64,000 nucleotides of DNA. It comes from Macrothele yani (taxonomy: Eukaryota; Arthropoda; Arachnida; Araneae; Macrothelidae). The notes under the pieces are model-generated. The model was not told where the DNA came from, did not search any database, and was given only the letters and a program-made list of their open reading frames with translations. The stretch covers positions 18,019,921-18,083,920 of the forward strand of contig CM077005.1 in NCBI GenBank assembly GCA_039090855.1, written 5' to 3'. Each line of letters opens with the position of its first letter. The stretch's first letter is position 1. The translations under genes and the position numbers were made by a program. Positions 51,590 to 62,009 of this stretch are shown here, piece by piece.

Positions 51590-52129
51590 CGTTAAGTGAG
51601 AAGATAATTTGCATAGGAAAATAAAATAACAAGAGATAGTAAAATCAAAAAGAAACTGAATCTAGAGTATACGTTACAGAAAGTTATGTAAATGATCACA
51701 GTTGCGAGCTAGTCACATGATAGGGAAGGGAAATAAAGAGGTAAAACGGCTCGGAGAAGCTAAGTTTGGTTCTCACCTGGTTGTGTGGACCACCGCACTG
51801 AAGTGATCTTGGTGGTGAAAGCACGTGCGATGATTAAGAATGCCTGGTCGAAATACTACCTTCACACCGAAACCTTTCCCGAAGCCTTCATCTTAGGGCT
51901 ACGCACGCCTGGCTGGTCCCTGCTTCGCATCACGATGGAAATGCATCGAGAGAGCGAAATATGCCTACAGGTTTTGGAGAAGGTCACGTGCGTAGCAGTA
52001 GTGGGACTAGAGCATGAGGGCGGATGTCCAAATGCCGCGATCGCTGCATATAACGGTAAGCTGTAGCTGCCCCACAACCCACAAAGGACTATATTTGACG
52101 TGATGTGCAGGCAGTTATGGACATCCCCT
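51590..52129. other. Non-coding region
   Basis: No element ends. Open frames are present on both strands but have no family signature. Confidence 0.35.
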
Positions 52130-52640
52130 TGTTGACGCAAACTATGAATCGCAGATTCTCTGAAGCAGGTTTGTGCTCTCACCAGCCATTGCGATGACAA
52201 CGATTCACCGCAGCACATCGTCGCGGAAGGTACCAGTGTTGCCGCACCGGACAAACGTAGCAAGACAAATGTAACCATGCCATGCTTAACGACGAGTCTC
52301 GCTTCTGTCTCAACGCTGACGATCGTCGACTAAGAGTCTGAAGACGACGTTATTTCGAAGTGAATCTTGTTGGCATCCGTGAGCGTCATACTGCTCCTCA
52401 CACCGATGTTATGTTTTTGGGCGCTATCTATTTCGACAGCCGTTCACAGCTCCACCAGTTTTAGCAAAATTACACCAGCCCACACATGGCTAACATCAGC
52501 TGACAGTGTCTACAATGTGTCCACTTACTGCCCTGGCGAGGGCTATCCCCAGTCTTCTCTCTAGTATAGAACGTGTGAGACATAACTGACTTGACGTCCT
52601 TGCAAGACCCGCCCGCAAGATCTATGAATTGTTGACACAG
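52130..52640 (+). pseudogene. Tc1-type transposase remnant
   Basis: On the plus strand, LNDESRFCLNADDRRLRV (52288-52340) is the first catalytic Asp block of Tc1. GIRERHTAPHTDVMFLGAIY with FDSRSQL (52370-52455) is the following strand region. The second Asp and the Glu are not readable and no inverted repeats were found. Confidence 0.6.
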
Positions 52641-52690
52641 GTCAGCGATGCATGATGTGTGATACATCTGGCCTCCATCCGGGGACTTTT

Positions 52691-53086
52691 AGTTTGGTTT
52701 GGATTTAACAACCACCGTGAGCAACTCGATGGGCCTTTAGAAGTCGCCCGTTCCCAAGTTAAGGCACCGGCTCCAGAGAAAGGAGAGAACCTGTGCCGTG
52801 AGACAAACACATCTATGCCACACTGGGATTCAAACCTCAGACCCATGTCGGACCAATTGTAACGTACCAGGCGATGTGACGTACCTGCCAGAAGGACGCA
52901 CACGACATAAAGGCAGATAGAAATCAGAATAAAACGTCCGCGTAGCTCAATTGGTAGAGTTACTTATTCCGGAATGAGGGGATCCGGGTTCGAATCCTGG
53001 CGTGGACAAAAATGACGGAGAAATTTACTTCGTTATACAATGGTCAGTAGCTAGCGCTTATGCAACTGCGCTACGAGGAAGGCATC
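52691..53086 (-). repeat. tRNA-Leu-like SINE, interrupted by a solo LTR
   Basis: TSD ATCCGGGGACTTTT (52677-52690) and ATCCGGAGACTTTT (53087-53100), one mismatch. The SINE tail is near 52700 and the head near 53075 on the minus strand. The family A solo LTR (52858-53037) splits it near the B box. Confidence 0.83.
52858..53037 (+). mobile_element. Family A solo LTR (180 bp)
   Basis: It starts TGTAACGTACCAGG and ends CGTTATA, with the 4-bp TSD CAAT (52854-52857 and 53038-53041). The tRNA-like cassette at 52936-53007 (beta subtype) has a full 7-bp acceptor stem, A box TAGCTCAATTGG and B box GGGTTCGAATCC. A lone LTR with an intact TSD is the product of recombination between the two LTRs of one element, strong evidence that these repeats behave as LTRs and not merely as SINEs. 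Confidence 0.88.
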
Positions 53087-53296
53087 ATCCGGAGACTTTT
53101 CCATTCGATGTCATGCAGTTATGCCGAATGTACAGGGAGTCTCACTCGCTACTTTACCCAAGTTTTTATTAACAACATCGTGAATAATTAGAGTAATTCA
53201 ATGATACTTGGTGAGAACATACCTTCATCCATAGAAAACAGAACCATATCATAAGAAATGTTGAAAATGTCCGCCTTGTGCACTGAGAAAGGCTTG

Positions 53297-53768
53297 ATTT
53301 TTTTTTATTGGAGGTTTAACAACCACCGTGAGCAACTCAATGGAGCCGCCCCGGTGGCGCAGTGGTCTTAGCGATGGCCTCTGATCATTCGTCCGAACGG
53401 GGTCCGGGTTCGAATCCCGGTGAGGCATGGATGTTGTGTTTGTCTTACGGCACTGATTCTCTCCCTTCCCTGGAACCAGTGACCCTAAATTAGGGACGGG
53501 CGACTGCTTATAGCCCATTGAGTTGCTCACGGTGGTCGCTAAACCTCCAATTAAACAAACAAAAAACAACTCAATGGACTATAAGCAGTCTCCCGTCCCT
53601 AAGTTTGAGCCGTCTCCCGTCCCTAAGCTCCAGGGAAGAGAGAGAGAGAGCCAGCTCAAAGGGACAAACATAATATCCATGCCTCACCGAGATTCTAACC
53701 CGAATCCATCTCGGACGAATGATCAGAAGCCATCGCTTAGACCACTGCGCCACCGGGGTGGCATCCAG
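53297..53768 (-). repeat. tRNA-Leu-like SINE hosting another copy of itself
   Basis: The outer minus-strand SINE comprises 53297-53344 and 53579-53768. AGGCTTGA before and after (53289-53296 and about 53771-53778) looks like its TSD. The B box is mutated (GGGTTAGAATC) and an internal 20-bp duplication (GTCTCCCGTCCCTAAG) is present. Confidence 0.82.
53345..53566 (+). repeat. tRNA-Leu-like SINE nested inside a sister copy
   Basis: The TSD CAACTCAATGGA (53333-53344 and 53567-53578) comes from the tail region of the outer SINE. Head GCCGCCCCGGTGGCGCAGTG and B box GGGTTCGAATCCC are intact. The tail is TTAAACAAACAAAAAA. Confidence 0.93.
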
Positions 53769-54478
53769 ACAGGCTTGAACACGAGACTCCATATTTCGGA
53801 AAGTTCGTGCCAGTTGCTCCGGTATAGTCGCTGTCACTGCTTCGCAGATGTTGTTCTTCAATGCCTCAAGGGTTGTCGGCTTATTTTGAAACACCACTGA
53901 TTTGAAATACCTCCAGACAAAGAAATCAGGGGTTGTTAGGTCAGGACATCGAGGTGGCCACATTCCTTTAGAAACCACGTGATCACCAAAGAATGACTCA
54001 ATTTCAGCCATACTCACATGTAATGTATGGCAAGTTGCTCCCCATCTTGTTGAAAATATCCTGTGGTCAGCTCTTCAGGGTGCAGTTGGTTAACGAATAC
54101 CTGAAAAATTTCCATGTAGACAGAAGGCTGTTGTGACCGTATTCTAAAAGACGATGGGCCTAATGATCTGCCGACATGGCAGTGCGCACCACACTCCAAT
54201 TTTTTGTGTGTGAAGTGGTTTCTCGATAAATGCCTGAGGATTTGCCAATGCCCTAAATACCCGTGTTTTGTGCATTCACGTATCCCGATAAATGAATCCA
54301 CGCTTCGTCGAAAAAAGAGGTGTAGTCCAAGATGCCCGCTCGTTTCGCATCAAATGCTTGAAACCACTGACAGCACCTCATTCTTTTCTCTCGGTCTGGC
54401 GCTGTTAGTTCGTAAACAATAGACAAACGGTGCAGATAAATTGCAGCCTCCTTTGCTGTTCTGTGGCACGTGTTCTTT

Positions 54479-54480
<2 letters not shown>

Positions 54481-54529
<49 letters not shown>
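54481..54529. repeat. CA microsatellite
   Basis: About 24 CA units. Confidence 0.95.
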
Positions 54530-54530
<1 letters not shown>

Positions 54531-55900
54531 AGTTGTCTCACTTTTGTCAGATGCAATAAATCAGAATCTGCCCCTGATTTTCGTCGGCAGCTGACCACAC
54601 TTTGCTAACGGCATCACCTTTTATTTTTCAGGGGAGTGGGCGTGGCGGTGCTGTTATCTCACCCATTCTGTAAGACGTTTTCGAGGAGGGCTCATCTAAC
54701 TTGCTTTCAGGGCACATTCAAGAAGCTAAAGTGGACGATTCGGAGAGTCGGTAGAAAGTGAATATTTTGTGAGGTGGTTCAATTGGGTATTTCTCCAACG
54801 AGGTTCATCAAAATGTCACCTAGAGTGTTCTGGTGGATGGCGGTCAGCGAGGTTGCGGTTTAAAGGGGGAAATTTCCATTTAGTAGAACAAAATAAGATT
54901 TTTGAAACATTGAGCAGTGGGCGGAAGACGTAGGCGGGGGTATTAATGTTCGGCTCTAATTTTAAGTTCTGCACAGAGTTTTTCAAACTGACCGACCGTT
55001 TGCTCTCTTCCTCGGACTCCGGCATGTAGCAACGGCCCTCATTTAACGGGACCTTTCGTTCCAGAAATTAATTGCGCTATTAGAGTTGTATTATCATTCA
55101 ATAACCGCTCGAATCATAAAACTGAACATTTTCCGCGATGCGACAATACTAGGTTGATTGAATGCGGAAATCGAGGAGGGAATTTCAGACGAAAATGCTG
55201 CCTGTAACAAAAAGGATAGGGGAGGGAATACGGACAACAATGAGGAAACAACTGAACTGAACCAAAGCTAGAAAAAAATAGGTAAAACTTTATCAACTGT
55301 GAGTTCTTATCAGGGAAAATGTAGTAAGTGCATCAAGTTCGGAGAAAAGAAACAGGTTAAAACCGGAAATCATTTTTTCCAATAATATACACGGTTATTT
55401 CTTTTTCATTTTTGTGGTGCTTTTATTTACTCAAATGCTTTCCTAAACAAGGCTAGATCAAAGAAATACTAACATATCGGTTGCCGAATCAGCACATTTC
55501 GATATTTTCGCAAATTTTGTGCAAATTGAAATGATTGAGAAGTATACCTGCTGAATTTGTAGCAGACTGAAATAAAGAGATATTCGAATACACTTTGTGG
55601 TTGCAATGACTAATTATATGCGCTTTAAAAAAGAAAAAACTAAAAAAAAAAAAAAAAAAAAAGAACAGATTAGGCTGCTATAAACAACGACTTCAAATAC
55701 AGAATGTTTCATTAGGTAGTCCCCCACCCCACCCCCAAAGAAGCAACTATCGCTTTCTCCCCACTCTACATAAAAACAGAACGTTTGGTTTACAAGTGAC
55801 CTTGATCCTTGAGAAATGGGCGGGAGTGATTTTCCTGATACGGCGATGACTCATTGTGACGTACGTCACCCCACCAGATGGCCGGGCACGCTAATTCTGT
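54530..55900. other. Non-coding region
   Basis: Contains an A-run at about 55642-55661. No repeat family or gene was recognised. Confidence 0.35.
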
Positions 55901-56286
55901 CTGGAGGCAATCTGCGTGTTTTACTGTGCAGTTGAACGTCGTTCAGGATGGCTGTGTATACCGTTGCGGAGCGGGTGTTTATTGTGAAGAGTAATTGGAT
56001 AACAAAGTCTATAAAGGTAACACAGCGTGAATTCCAGGAGTAGTTTGGGGGGGGGGGAAGAAAAGCACCAGACAAACGTTAAATCGCAAGGTTAGCGAAG
56101 AAATTTCAAACCACCGGCAGTGTATTGAACCAATACAGTGGTGGACGTCCTCCTTTATCGGAAGAAAAAATCGAAGAGGAGTACAGGCTGCTGGCATCGC
56201 GAAGAAGTTGTAACGTACCAGGAGATGTGACGTACCTGCCAGAAGGACGCACACGACATAAAGGCAGATAGGAATCAGAATAAAAC

Positions 56287-56358
56287 GTCCGCGTAGCTCA
56301 ATTGGTAGAGTGACTTATTCCGGAATGAGGGGATCCGGGTTCGAATCCTGGCGTGGAC
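56287..56358 (+). promoter_or_regulatory. tRNA-like Pol III cassette, 5' LTR (beta subtype)
   Basis: GTCCGCG pairs with CGTGGAC (7 bp, one G-T). D arm is GCTC/GAGT around AATTGGTA, anticodon-like stem CTTAT/ATGAG around TCCGGA, T arm CCGGG/CCTGG with loop TTCGAAT. A and B boxes match TRGCNNARNNGG and GGTTCGANNCC. Confidence 0.78.
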
Positions 56359-56601
56359 AGAAATGACGGAGAAATTTACTTCGTTATAATGGCGCCCGAA
56401 CTATCCGGATGACCCGACCGTTCAAAATCTCGCATTGGTGTGATGTTATTTCCACACCGCGAGATAGGAAAAATAAAAGAATCCCTTCTCCAGCACTTAA
56501 AAAATAAAAAAAGGGGGAGATGATGTAACGTACCAGGAGATGTGACGTACCTGCCAGAAGGACGCACACGACATAAAGGCAGATAGGAATCAGAATAAAA
56601 C

Positions 56602-56673
56602 GTCCGCGTAGCTCAATTGGTAGAGTGACTTATTCCGGAATGAGGGGATCCGGGTTCGAATCCTGGCGTGGAC
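56602..56673 (+). promoter_or_regulatory. tRNA-like Pol III cassette, 3' LTR (beta subtype)
   Basis: Same sequence as 56287-56358. From this copy transcription would leave the element into flanking DNA. Confidence 0.75.
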
Positions 56674-56856
56674 AGAAGTGACGCAGAAATTTACTTCGTT
56701 ATAAAGTCACCACAACGTTTGTCACAAGAAACTGGGTATTCTGTTTGCACATGTCAAAGAGCCGTAAAGAAAGTGTTGCCTCTTCCGCACCGTGTGTCAT
56801 CTGTGCAAGAGTCGGATCTTGAAATGCGTGTGTTTTATTGTTACTGGCTCCTGATA

Positions 56857-57423
56857 CACAGTGTGGCAAAGAATTTTTAAGACTGGGTCTGTAAAATGAA
56901 ATGGAAACAAGAAATTATAATTTGTTTTGGTTTGTTATTCAAAATAAGTCCCTCCGGCTTCAATACACTTGTTACAGCGATTTAATAATGATTCGAATGC
57001 TTATTACAGTTTACTTTGCGGAATTGCCTCCAAAGCACGCGTCGAAGCTGTTTGTATGGTCGAAATATCCTCAAAATAACGCCCTTTTAACGTCATTTTA
57101 AGTTTTGAGAATAAAGAAAAGTCGCAGGGTGCTAAATCAGGCAAATACGGTGGATGATTCAATACACGGACGTTATTTTTTTCCAAAAACCTATGAACAA
57201 GAAGTGAGGTGTGACTGGGTGCATTATCGTGCAACAAACACCAACTGCTTTCATCTCGATATTCTGGACGAATGCGACGAATTCTGCCCATCAAACGCCT
57301 CAAAACATTTAAATAAAACTCACCAGTAATTGTTTGTCCACTTGGAACAAATTCTTTGTGGATAATACCTTACTATCGAAGAATGTAATGAGCATTGTTT
57401 TGATTTTCGATGGAACTTTTCTT

Positions 57424-57456
<33 letters not shown>

Positions 57457-58191
57457 GCTTGTGGTGAGTTTTTGACTTCCATTCCGCACTTTGTCGCTTT
57501 GTTTTAGGATCATATTGAAAACACCATGTTTCATCACCTGTAACAATTGACTTTAAGAAGTTTGGATCACTTTCAGCAGCTGGAATGATGTCTCTGCAAT
57601 GTGCACTTCTCCTTGATTTTTGTTCATTGGTTAACGTGTGTGGAACAAATTTAGCACAGACTTTTGTTTTGCCCAAATCTTCATGCAGGATGGTTCGAAT
57701 CGTTTCTTTGTTGATGTTTAAAGACTCTTCCATCATTCTTAGTGACGCACATCGATTGTTTGTCACGAAATCACGCACTTTTTCAATAATCTCAGGTGTC
57801 CTAGATGAACTTGGTCTTCCGGTATGCTTATCATCTTCTAGCGTCTCTCTTCCGTCCAAAAAACGTTTGTGCCACAAGAAAACATTTGATCTACTTAAAC
57901 AAAACTCACCGTAAACTTGTTTCATCATTTGGTACGTTTCCGAGGCACTTTTACCAAGTTTTGCGTTAAATTTAATAACAGCCCTTTGTTCCATCTAAAT
58001 AATTCTACATGAAAAAAGTTTAACTTCTCTAATGAATGGCCGTTTCGTTTGAGTTACTTTAACAACTGCGCAGTACTTTTGGCAGAAAGCAAGCAGATGG
58101 TCACTGTTTATAACGCATTCGCGATTACACTGGTGGCGCCACCGTAGGCTGAAATCTAGCGCCAGTCTTAAAACTTTTTTGACGCACTGTG
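56857..58191 (-). mobile_element. mariner element (DD34D), inactive
   Basis: Inverted ends CACAGTGTGGCAAAGAATTT (left) and CACAGTGCGTCAAAAAAGTT (right, minus strand), both continuing with TTAAGACTGG. TA duplications are at 56855-56856 and 58192-58193. Length 1335 bp. Confidence 0.93.
57004..57994 (-). pseudogene. mariner transposase with a homopolymer-expanded frame
   Basis: Minus strand, start MEQRAVIKFNAKLGKSASET at 57994. The first helix-turn-helix includes CLSRSNVFLWHKRF. Linker GRPSSSRTP and HTH-2 (ASLRMMEESLNINKETIRTI) follow. The first Asp is in TGDETWCFQYDPKTKR near residue 150. A T-run at about 57426-57456 then encodes a poly-Lys tract and shifts the frame. The catalytic half resumes at 57303: LLHDNAPSHTSLLVHRFLEK (second Asp) and LPDLAPCDFSLF (third Asp), 34 residues apart (DD34D). 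The homopolymer expansion is the main visible lesion. Confidence 0.87.
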
Positions 58192-58591
58192 TATGTTTAC
58201 TCGCAATTCCGAAAATTTTGGATTTCACATGTTTCATTGACGAAGCATGGTTTCATTTCGACGGGCATGTAAATTCCCCAAACTCCCACATCTGGGCTAC
58301 AGATAAGCCATATGAATTACATGAAACCCCATTACATCTTGCAAAAGCCGGTTTTTGGTGTGTTGTGTCACGAACCAGAATAGTTGGACACATTTTTTTT
58401 AAGAGCGTAGTAAACTCGGCGTAATATGAGAACATTTTCAAACCATTTGTGGACCAATTAACCAACATCGATTGCTTTCAACAGGATGGAGCGACATGCC
58501 CCATGTCCCGTGTGAGCATGAGTGAAATATCCTCTTTCTTCGGTGACCGAGTGATCTTCAAAGGACTGTGGCCACCTACTTCACCCGATTT

Positions 58592-59031
58592 AGCCGCGGA
58601 TGGCTTAGTGGTTAGTGTTTCAGACTATCGATGCTGGGTTCCCAGGTTCAAGCCTGGGCTGATCTTTCAGAGATGGTGTGAATTACTTAACAATCGCTGA
58701 ATATCCGCCGTGCATCGGACGAGCACGTAAAGTGACGGCCCCCAGGCTGGACCCCACTGGTTAAATGGGTATCATTTCCTATGGCCTCCCTGAAATTCTC
58801 TCGCCCATCTATGTGCAATATCGTACTTGTACGGTGGCGCCATCTACTGTACTCTAATCTCACTACAAACTGTTCTGTCAAAAAAGTCGCTAGACTTGCT
58901 CTCATTCCTTCCGTTTCTGTGTCCTGCCCAAAAGGCGATCTCGCTGTAGGTGGCTGGGACCTAAACTCTACTACCTGTGGACGGAAGTCCTACATGAAAA
59001 TGACAAATTCTCCTCCGGCGGCGTTATTATA
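58592..59031 (+). repeat. tRNA-derived SINE, family 2
   Basis: TSD ACTTCACCCGATTT at 58578-58591 and 59032-59045 (14 bp), taken from the transposase gene. Head AGCCGCGGATGGCTTAGTGG and B box-like CCAGGTTCAAGCCTGG. The body is shared with 25502-25966. It ends GGCGTTATTATA. Confidence 0.93.
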
Positions 59032-59361
59032 ACTTCACCCGATTTTTTCTTATGGGGATATCTGACGTGTCGTGCGTACAACGCCTCGCACGTTAGAGGA
59101 CTTAGAAAGCAACATCACTGCAGCTATCCAGACTATTGATGAAGACATGCTGCGAAGGGCCTTCGATAATACGCAACGTCGCGTTGGAGTGTGTTTGGAT
59201 TTCGGTGGAGGACATTTCCAGCATTTATTGTGAATGGTTACGTTGTAAACCACATGTCATGTTTCTATGTAGAGCGTTTGTTGCAAAATGTGACTGATTC
59301 TTTAGGGGAGACTACCTAGTGAAACATAAAAATATAGAATTTTTGCATTACGGTAGAAGAT

Positions 59362-60299
59362 CATCATCATCATCATTGTCAACCATTATCAATCCACTGC
59401 TGGACGAAGGTCTCCCCAAGTTTCCTCCACAACGGTCTGTCTTGTGCCAGTCTCCTCCATGTCGCTCCCGCATATTTACGAATTTCATCCACCCATCTCC
59501 CATGTGGTCTTTTTCTGGGTCTTTTCCTGTCCCTTGGAATCCAATCTAAAATTTCGGCTGTCCATCTATTGTCTGTCCTTCTGGCAGTATGTCCAGCCCA
59601 TTGCCATTTCAGGGATTTAACTCTGATCATGATGTCTTCCACTCTCGTCATTTTTCGGATCCACGAGTTCCTCTTCTTATCTCTCCTGGTTATACCAAGC
59701 ATGCACCTCTCCATGCTTCTTTGAGTTGTCTGCAGCCTTTGTATGTCTCTTTTAGTTAAGGTCCACGTCTCTGCACCATACGTAAGCACTGGAAGGATGC
59801 ATTGATCAAACACTTTTCTTTTAAGACATAATGGCATATTGCTCTTGAAAATTATGCTGTTTCTTCCAAAAGCTCTCCAGGCAAGTTTTGTACGCCGATT
59901 AATTTCTTCATCAATGTGACCCTCACTTGATATCTGCTGTCCAAGATAAACATATGTATCTGTTATCTCCAGTTTTTCTCCATCAATCGATAAATCTTCA
60001 TTTCTTGTAAAAGCATTGAACATCACTTTTGTCTTCTGAAAGTTCATTTTTAATCCCACTTCTTTACTCTTGTCAGCAAGTTCCTGGATCATACTCTGCA
60101 GCTCTGATGGGGTAGTTGCAAAAATGACTACGTCATCAGCAAAACGAAGGTGGGTTAGATAATCTCCATTAATCTTTATCCCTTTGTTTTCCCAGTTCAG
60201 TGATTGAAAGACATTTTCCAATGTGGCATTAAAGAGCTTCGGAGATATGGTGTCACCTTGTCTCACTCCCTTTCCAATTTTTATGTGTGTTGTATTTTC
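59362..60299 (-). mobile_element. RTE-type LINE, 5'-truncated copy 3, with TSD
   Basis: The 12-bp TSD ACGGTAGAAGAT flanks it (59350-59361 and 60300-60311). The 3' tail is (ATC)n at 59362-59377. It is truncated within the reverse transcriptase. Sequence is closest to the 48.3-kb copy. Confidence 0.94.
59379..60266 (-). pseudogene. RTE LINE reverse transcriptase C-terminal half (open frame)
   Basis: 295 codons, starting at motif B (RQGDTISPKLFN). Motif C LRFADDVVIFA is intact near residue 45. YVYLGQQISSEGHIDEEINR, YGAETW and the C-terminal DRPLWRKLGETFVQQWID follow. The frame is clean but lacks the endonuclease and the first half of the reverse transcriptase, a dead-on-arrival product of incomplete reverse transcription. 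Confidence 0.88.
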
Positions 60300-60304
60300 A
60301 CGGT

Positions 60305-60390
60305 AGAAGATACTTCATATTAAAGTCCTCAGATTTAATATGAAGATTCACGGTAGAAGATACTTCATATTAAATCTGAGGACTTCATGC
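60305..60390. repeat. Short palindrome beside the RTE insertion
   Basis: AAGTCCTCAGATTTAATATG plus AAG and its inverse, about 23-bp arms separated by GATTCACGGTAGAAGATA-like sequence. CGGTAGAAGATACTTCATAT occurs twice, so the RTE target itself lies in a small duplicated hairpin. Confidence 0.75.
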
Positions 60391-62005
60391 AAATGCTAAC
60401 TACTATTAGCAACTGTACTATACCTTAAATTGGAGGGCTGTTGAGACAATTTTAGGGGGTTGTGTCTGAAAAAATTGGGGAGAGGAGGGGGGGGTGTAAA
60501 ATTATCTGCCAAGAGCCGCTACTGCTTGGAATGAACGTGACTTTCATTTGAGAAGTCCCTGTGCACTGATGTCGACAATTCGTTGACAGTGTTTTCTGAA
60601 TTCTCAGAATTACTGTGTCGGCAATGTGATATTTGATTCATTATCGATCAGTTTCAGTACATTTCTGAATTCTAATATTCTTTATGAAATAACATGACGA
60701 AAGGCCTCAGTACATTGATGTTGACAATCCATCAACAGTACATGGTCACGGATTTTTTTTTTTTTTTTTAATTTTTTGACGTAGGACTACGTCTAATTCC
60801 ACGGATAGTACGGCGCGGCTTACGCCCGACAGCCTGTGACATAAATAAGTCCTAACTGAAATCCTTATAGCGTTGAAAATAACTGCCGTACACCAATTGT
60901 GTTGCCACATTCCTAAACAGCATGAAGTCCAATTCGCGTACTGCGCAATACATCGTGCGCGCGACGTTCCCCTCGCTCCATTTGCACTGGGTGGATGATG
61001 CAATATTTCTGGGTGCGCCGCCACGTTCGACTCAGTCTATCTCGACAACCGTGAGCGTAACACGACTGTGCGTGGTATCGTTTTATAGCTCTCGACAAGA
61101 TCTATTCAAATATACGAAGGACATTTCGCAGTGGTTTGAACTAAACATTTTAAAAGTGTTTTCGTCTGAACGGGTTAACATTTTCGACAGTGCCGCGGAA
61201 TTCGCCGTATGAGCGCAAGCAAAAGTGGAGAATAACAAAACGAGAGGCAAGAGCAAGTAATGAGGAATGTAAGAAGCCCAAGAAGACTGCAGCCCAACGA
61301 ACTATCGAGAAAGCCTGAAAGCAGCCGCCGCCAAACAAAAATCCAACACACCAATTGAACCCATACCCGGCCCATCTCGAACTCTGCTTTGTGTTCTCAA
61401 TGTATCCCCTAACGCCTTAACCACGTTTTCTAAATCATTAAACAAGAGACACTGTTGAGCCCATGTTACTCTTACACCTGAAGATGACAAAATCACTGTA
61501 TTTAATTATGGGACTTGAAAGGGATTAAACGCTTCCACCGCCCGACGGCGGCCACGCAACCCACAATTCCATTGCAGGAACCAAACTAGAATGAAAAAAG
61601 GCTCAGAAAAAAGAAACAAAAAAACAAAAGTTCTGACACAATGAACAACAATATTCCTACGACCAGACCTCGAATATGATACCTCTGAAACGTTCTCTCT
61701 CGAACAACATCCCGCCACCAAACTACTATAACCATTAAAATAAAACAAAAAGATTACCCTAATAAGTCAAATTTCATAAATAATATTATTTTAGCTGTTC
61801 CCAACATCACACTCAAAACGCCTAAACCCATTATTAACGGTCAGGGACTTATTAACGGTCATTGATTGTAAAAATTATGTAAGCTACTTTTCGTATCATA
61901 GACCAGTGTTGGCTATAACAAATTAAATAAACGCTTTGAAACCAAACTCGGCTAGCTCATTTCAACTCTCCGATTTGCAAGTCCTAGCCCTATGTTCCAA
62001 ATTGA
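60391..62005. other. Non-coding region
   Basis: A T-run at 60752-60769 is followed by GACGTAGGACTACGTCTAAT, a short palindromic phrase. No element class was assigned. Open frames are short. Confidence 0.35.
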
Positions 62006-62009
62006 CGGA

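Larger units (their letters stand above)
53101..54480 (-). mobile_element. mariner-like DNA transposon (DUF4817-type family), split by SINEs
   Basis: The transposase is recognised from about 54480 down to 53249, with SINEs at 53297-53768. The inverted ends were not identified. A CA microsatellite truncates the 5' side at 54481. Confidence 0.65.
53249..54480 (-). pseudogene. mariner-like transposase, SINE-interrupted
   Basis: Minus strand. The N-terminal part is lost. REKRMRCCQWFQAFDAKRAG leads to FFDEAWIHLSGYVNAQNTGI, with the first Asp at about 54290. MEIFQVFVNQLHPEELTTGY, FQQDGE (second Asp, about 54045), GDHVVSKGMWPPRCPDLTTP and DFFVWRYFK (third Asp, about 53935) follow. LKNNICEAVTATIPEQLART runs to about 53790, where SINEs intrude. 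The final GGHFQHFL is at 53249. At least two frameshifts. The order and motifs match the elements at 42.0 and 55.9 kb. Confidence 0.78.
56209..56703 (+). mobile_element. Family A miniature LTR retroelement with tRNA-like LTR, copy 3
   Basis: 495 bp with TSD AAGT (56205-56208 and 56704-56707). LTRs 56209-56388 and 56524-56703 are both 180 bp and differ at about two bases. The primer-binding site TGGCGCCCGAAC is at 56390-56401 after one spacer base, and the purine tract AAAAGGGGGAGATGA abuts the 3' LTR. Internal DNA is 135 bp without coding capacity. No run of four T occurs on the sense strand. It is inserted in the transposase gene of the surrounding transposon. Confidence 0.93.
55947..59233 (+). 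pseudogene. mariner-like transposase (DUF4817-type HTH) split into four pieces
   Basis: Start MAVYTVAERVFIVKSNWITK at 55947, a DUF4817-like helix-turn-helix; a stop appears after about 30 codons. The middle is 56708-56856 (SPQRLSQETGYSVCTCQRAV), then 58194-58591 (FTRNSENFGF, FIDEAWFHFDGHVNSPNSHI with the first Asp, HLAKAGFWCVVSRTRIVGHI, NIDCFQQDGATCPMSRVSMS with the second Asp, GDRVIFKGLWPPTSPDF). It resumes after the SINE with FFLWGYL at 59045. The C-terminus runs to QHLL at 59233. The pre-insertion frame reads SPDFFLWGY without the usual LTP residues, a small deletion at the third acidic site. Confidence 0.8.
55900..59290 (+). mobile_element. mariner-like DNA transposon (DUF4817-type family) carrying three later insertions
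   Basis: The transposase starts at 55947 and ends near 59233. It is interrupted by a family A miniature LTR element (56209-56703), a mariner (56857-58191) and a SINE (58592-59031), each with its own target duplication. Its inverted ends were not defined. Confidence 0.75.

Noticed and set aside
53160..53570. Frames with SPVPNLGSLAPGKGE and RDSNPDPVRTNDQ peptides (also 43.4 kb)
   Set aside because: Translations of the tRNA-Leu-like SINE, not protein genes.
57420..57460. Poly-Lys tract as a nuclear signal in the mariner transposase
   Set aside because: It is encoded by an expanded T-run that also shifts the frame; a mutation, not a domain.
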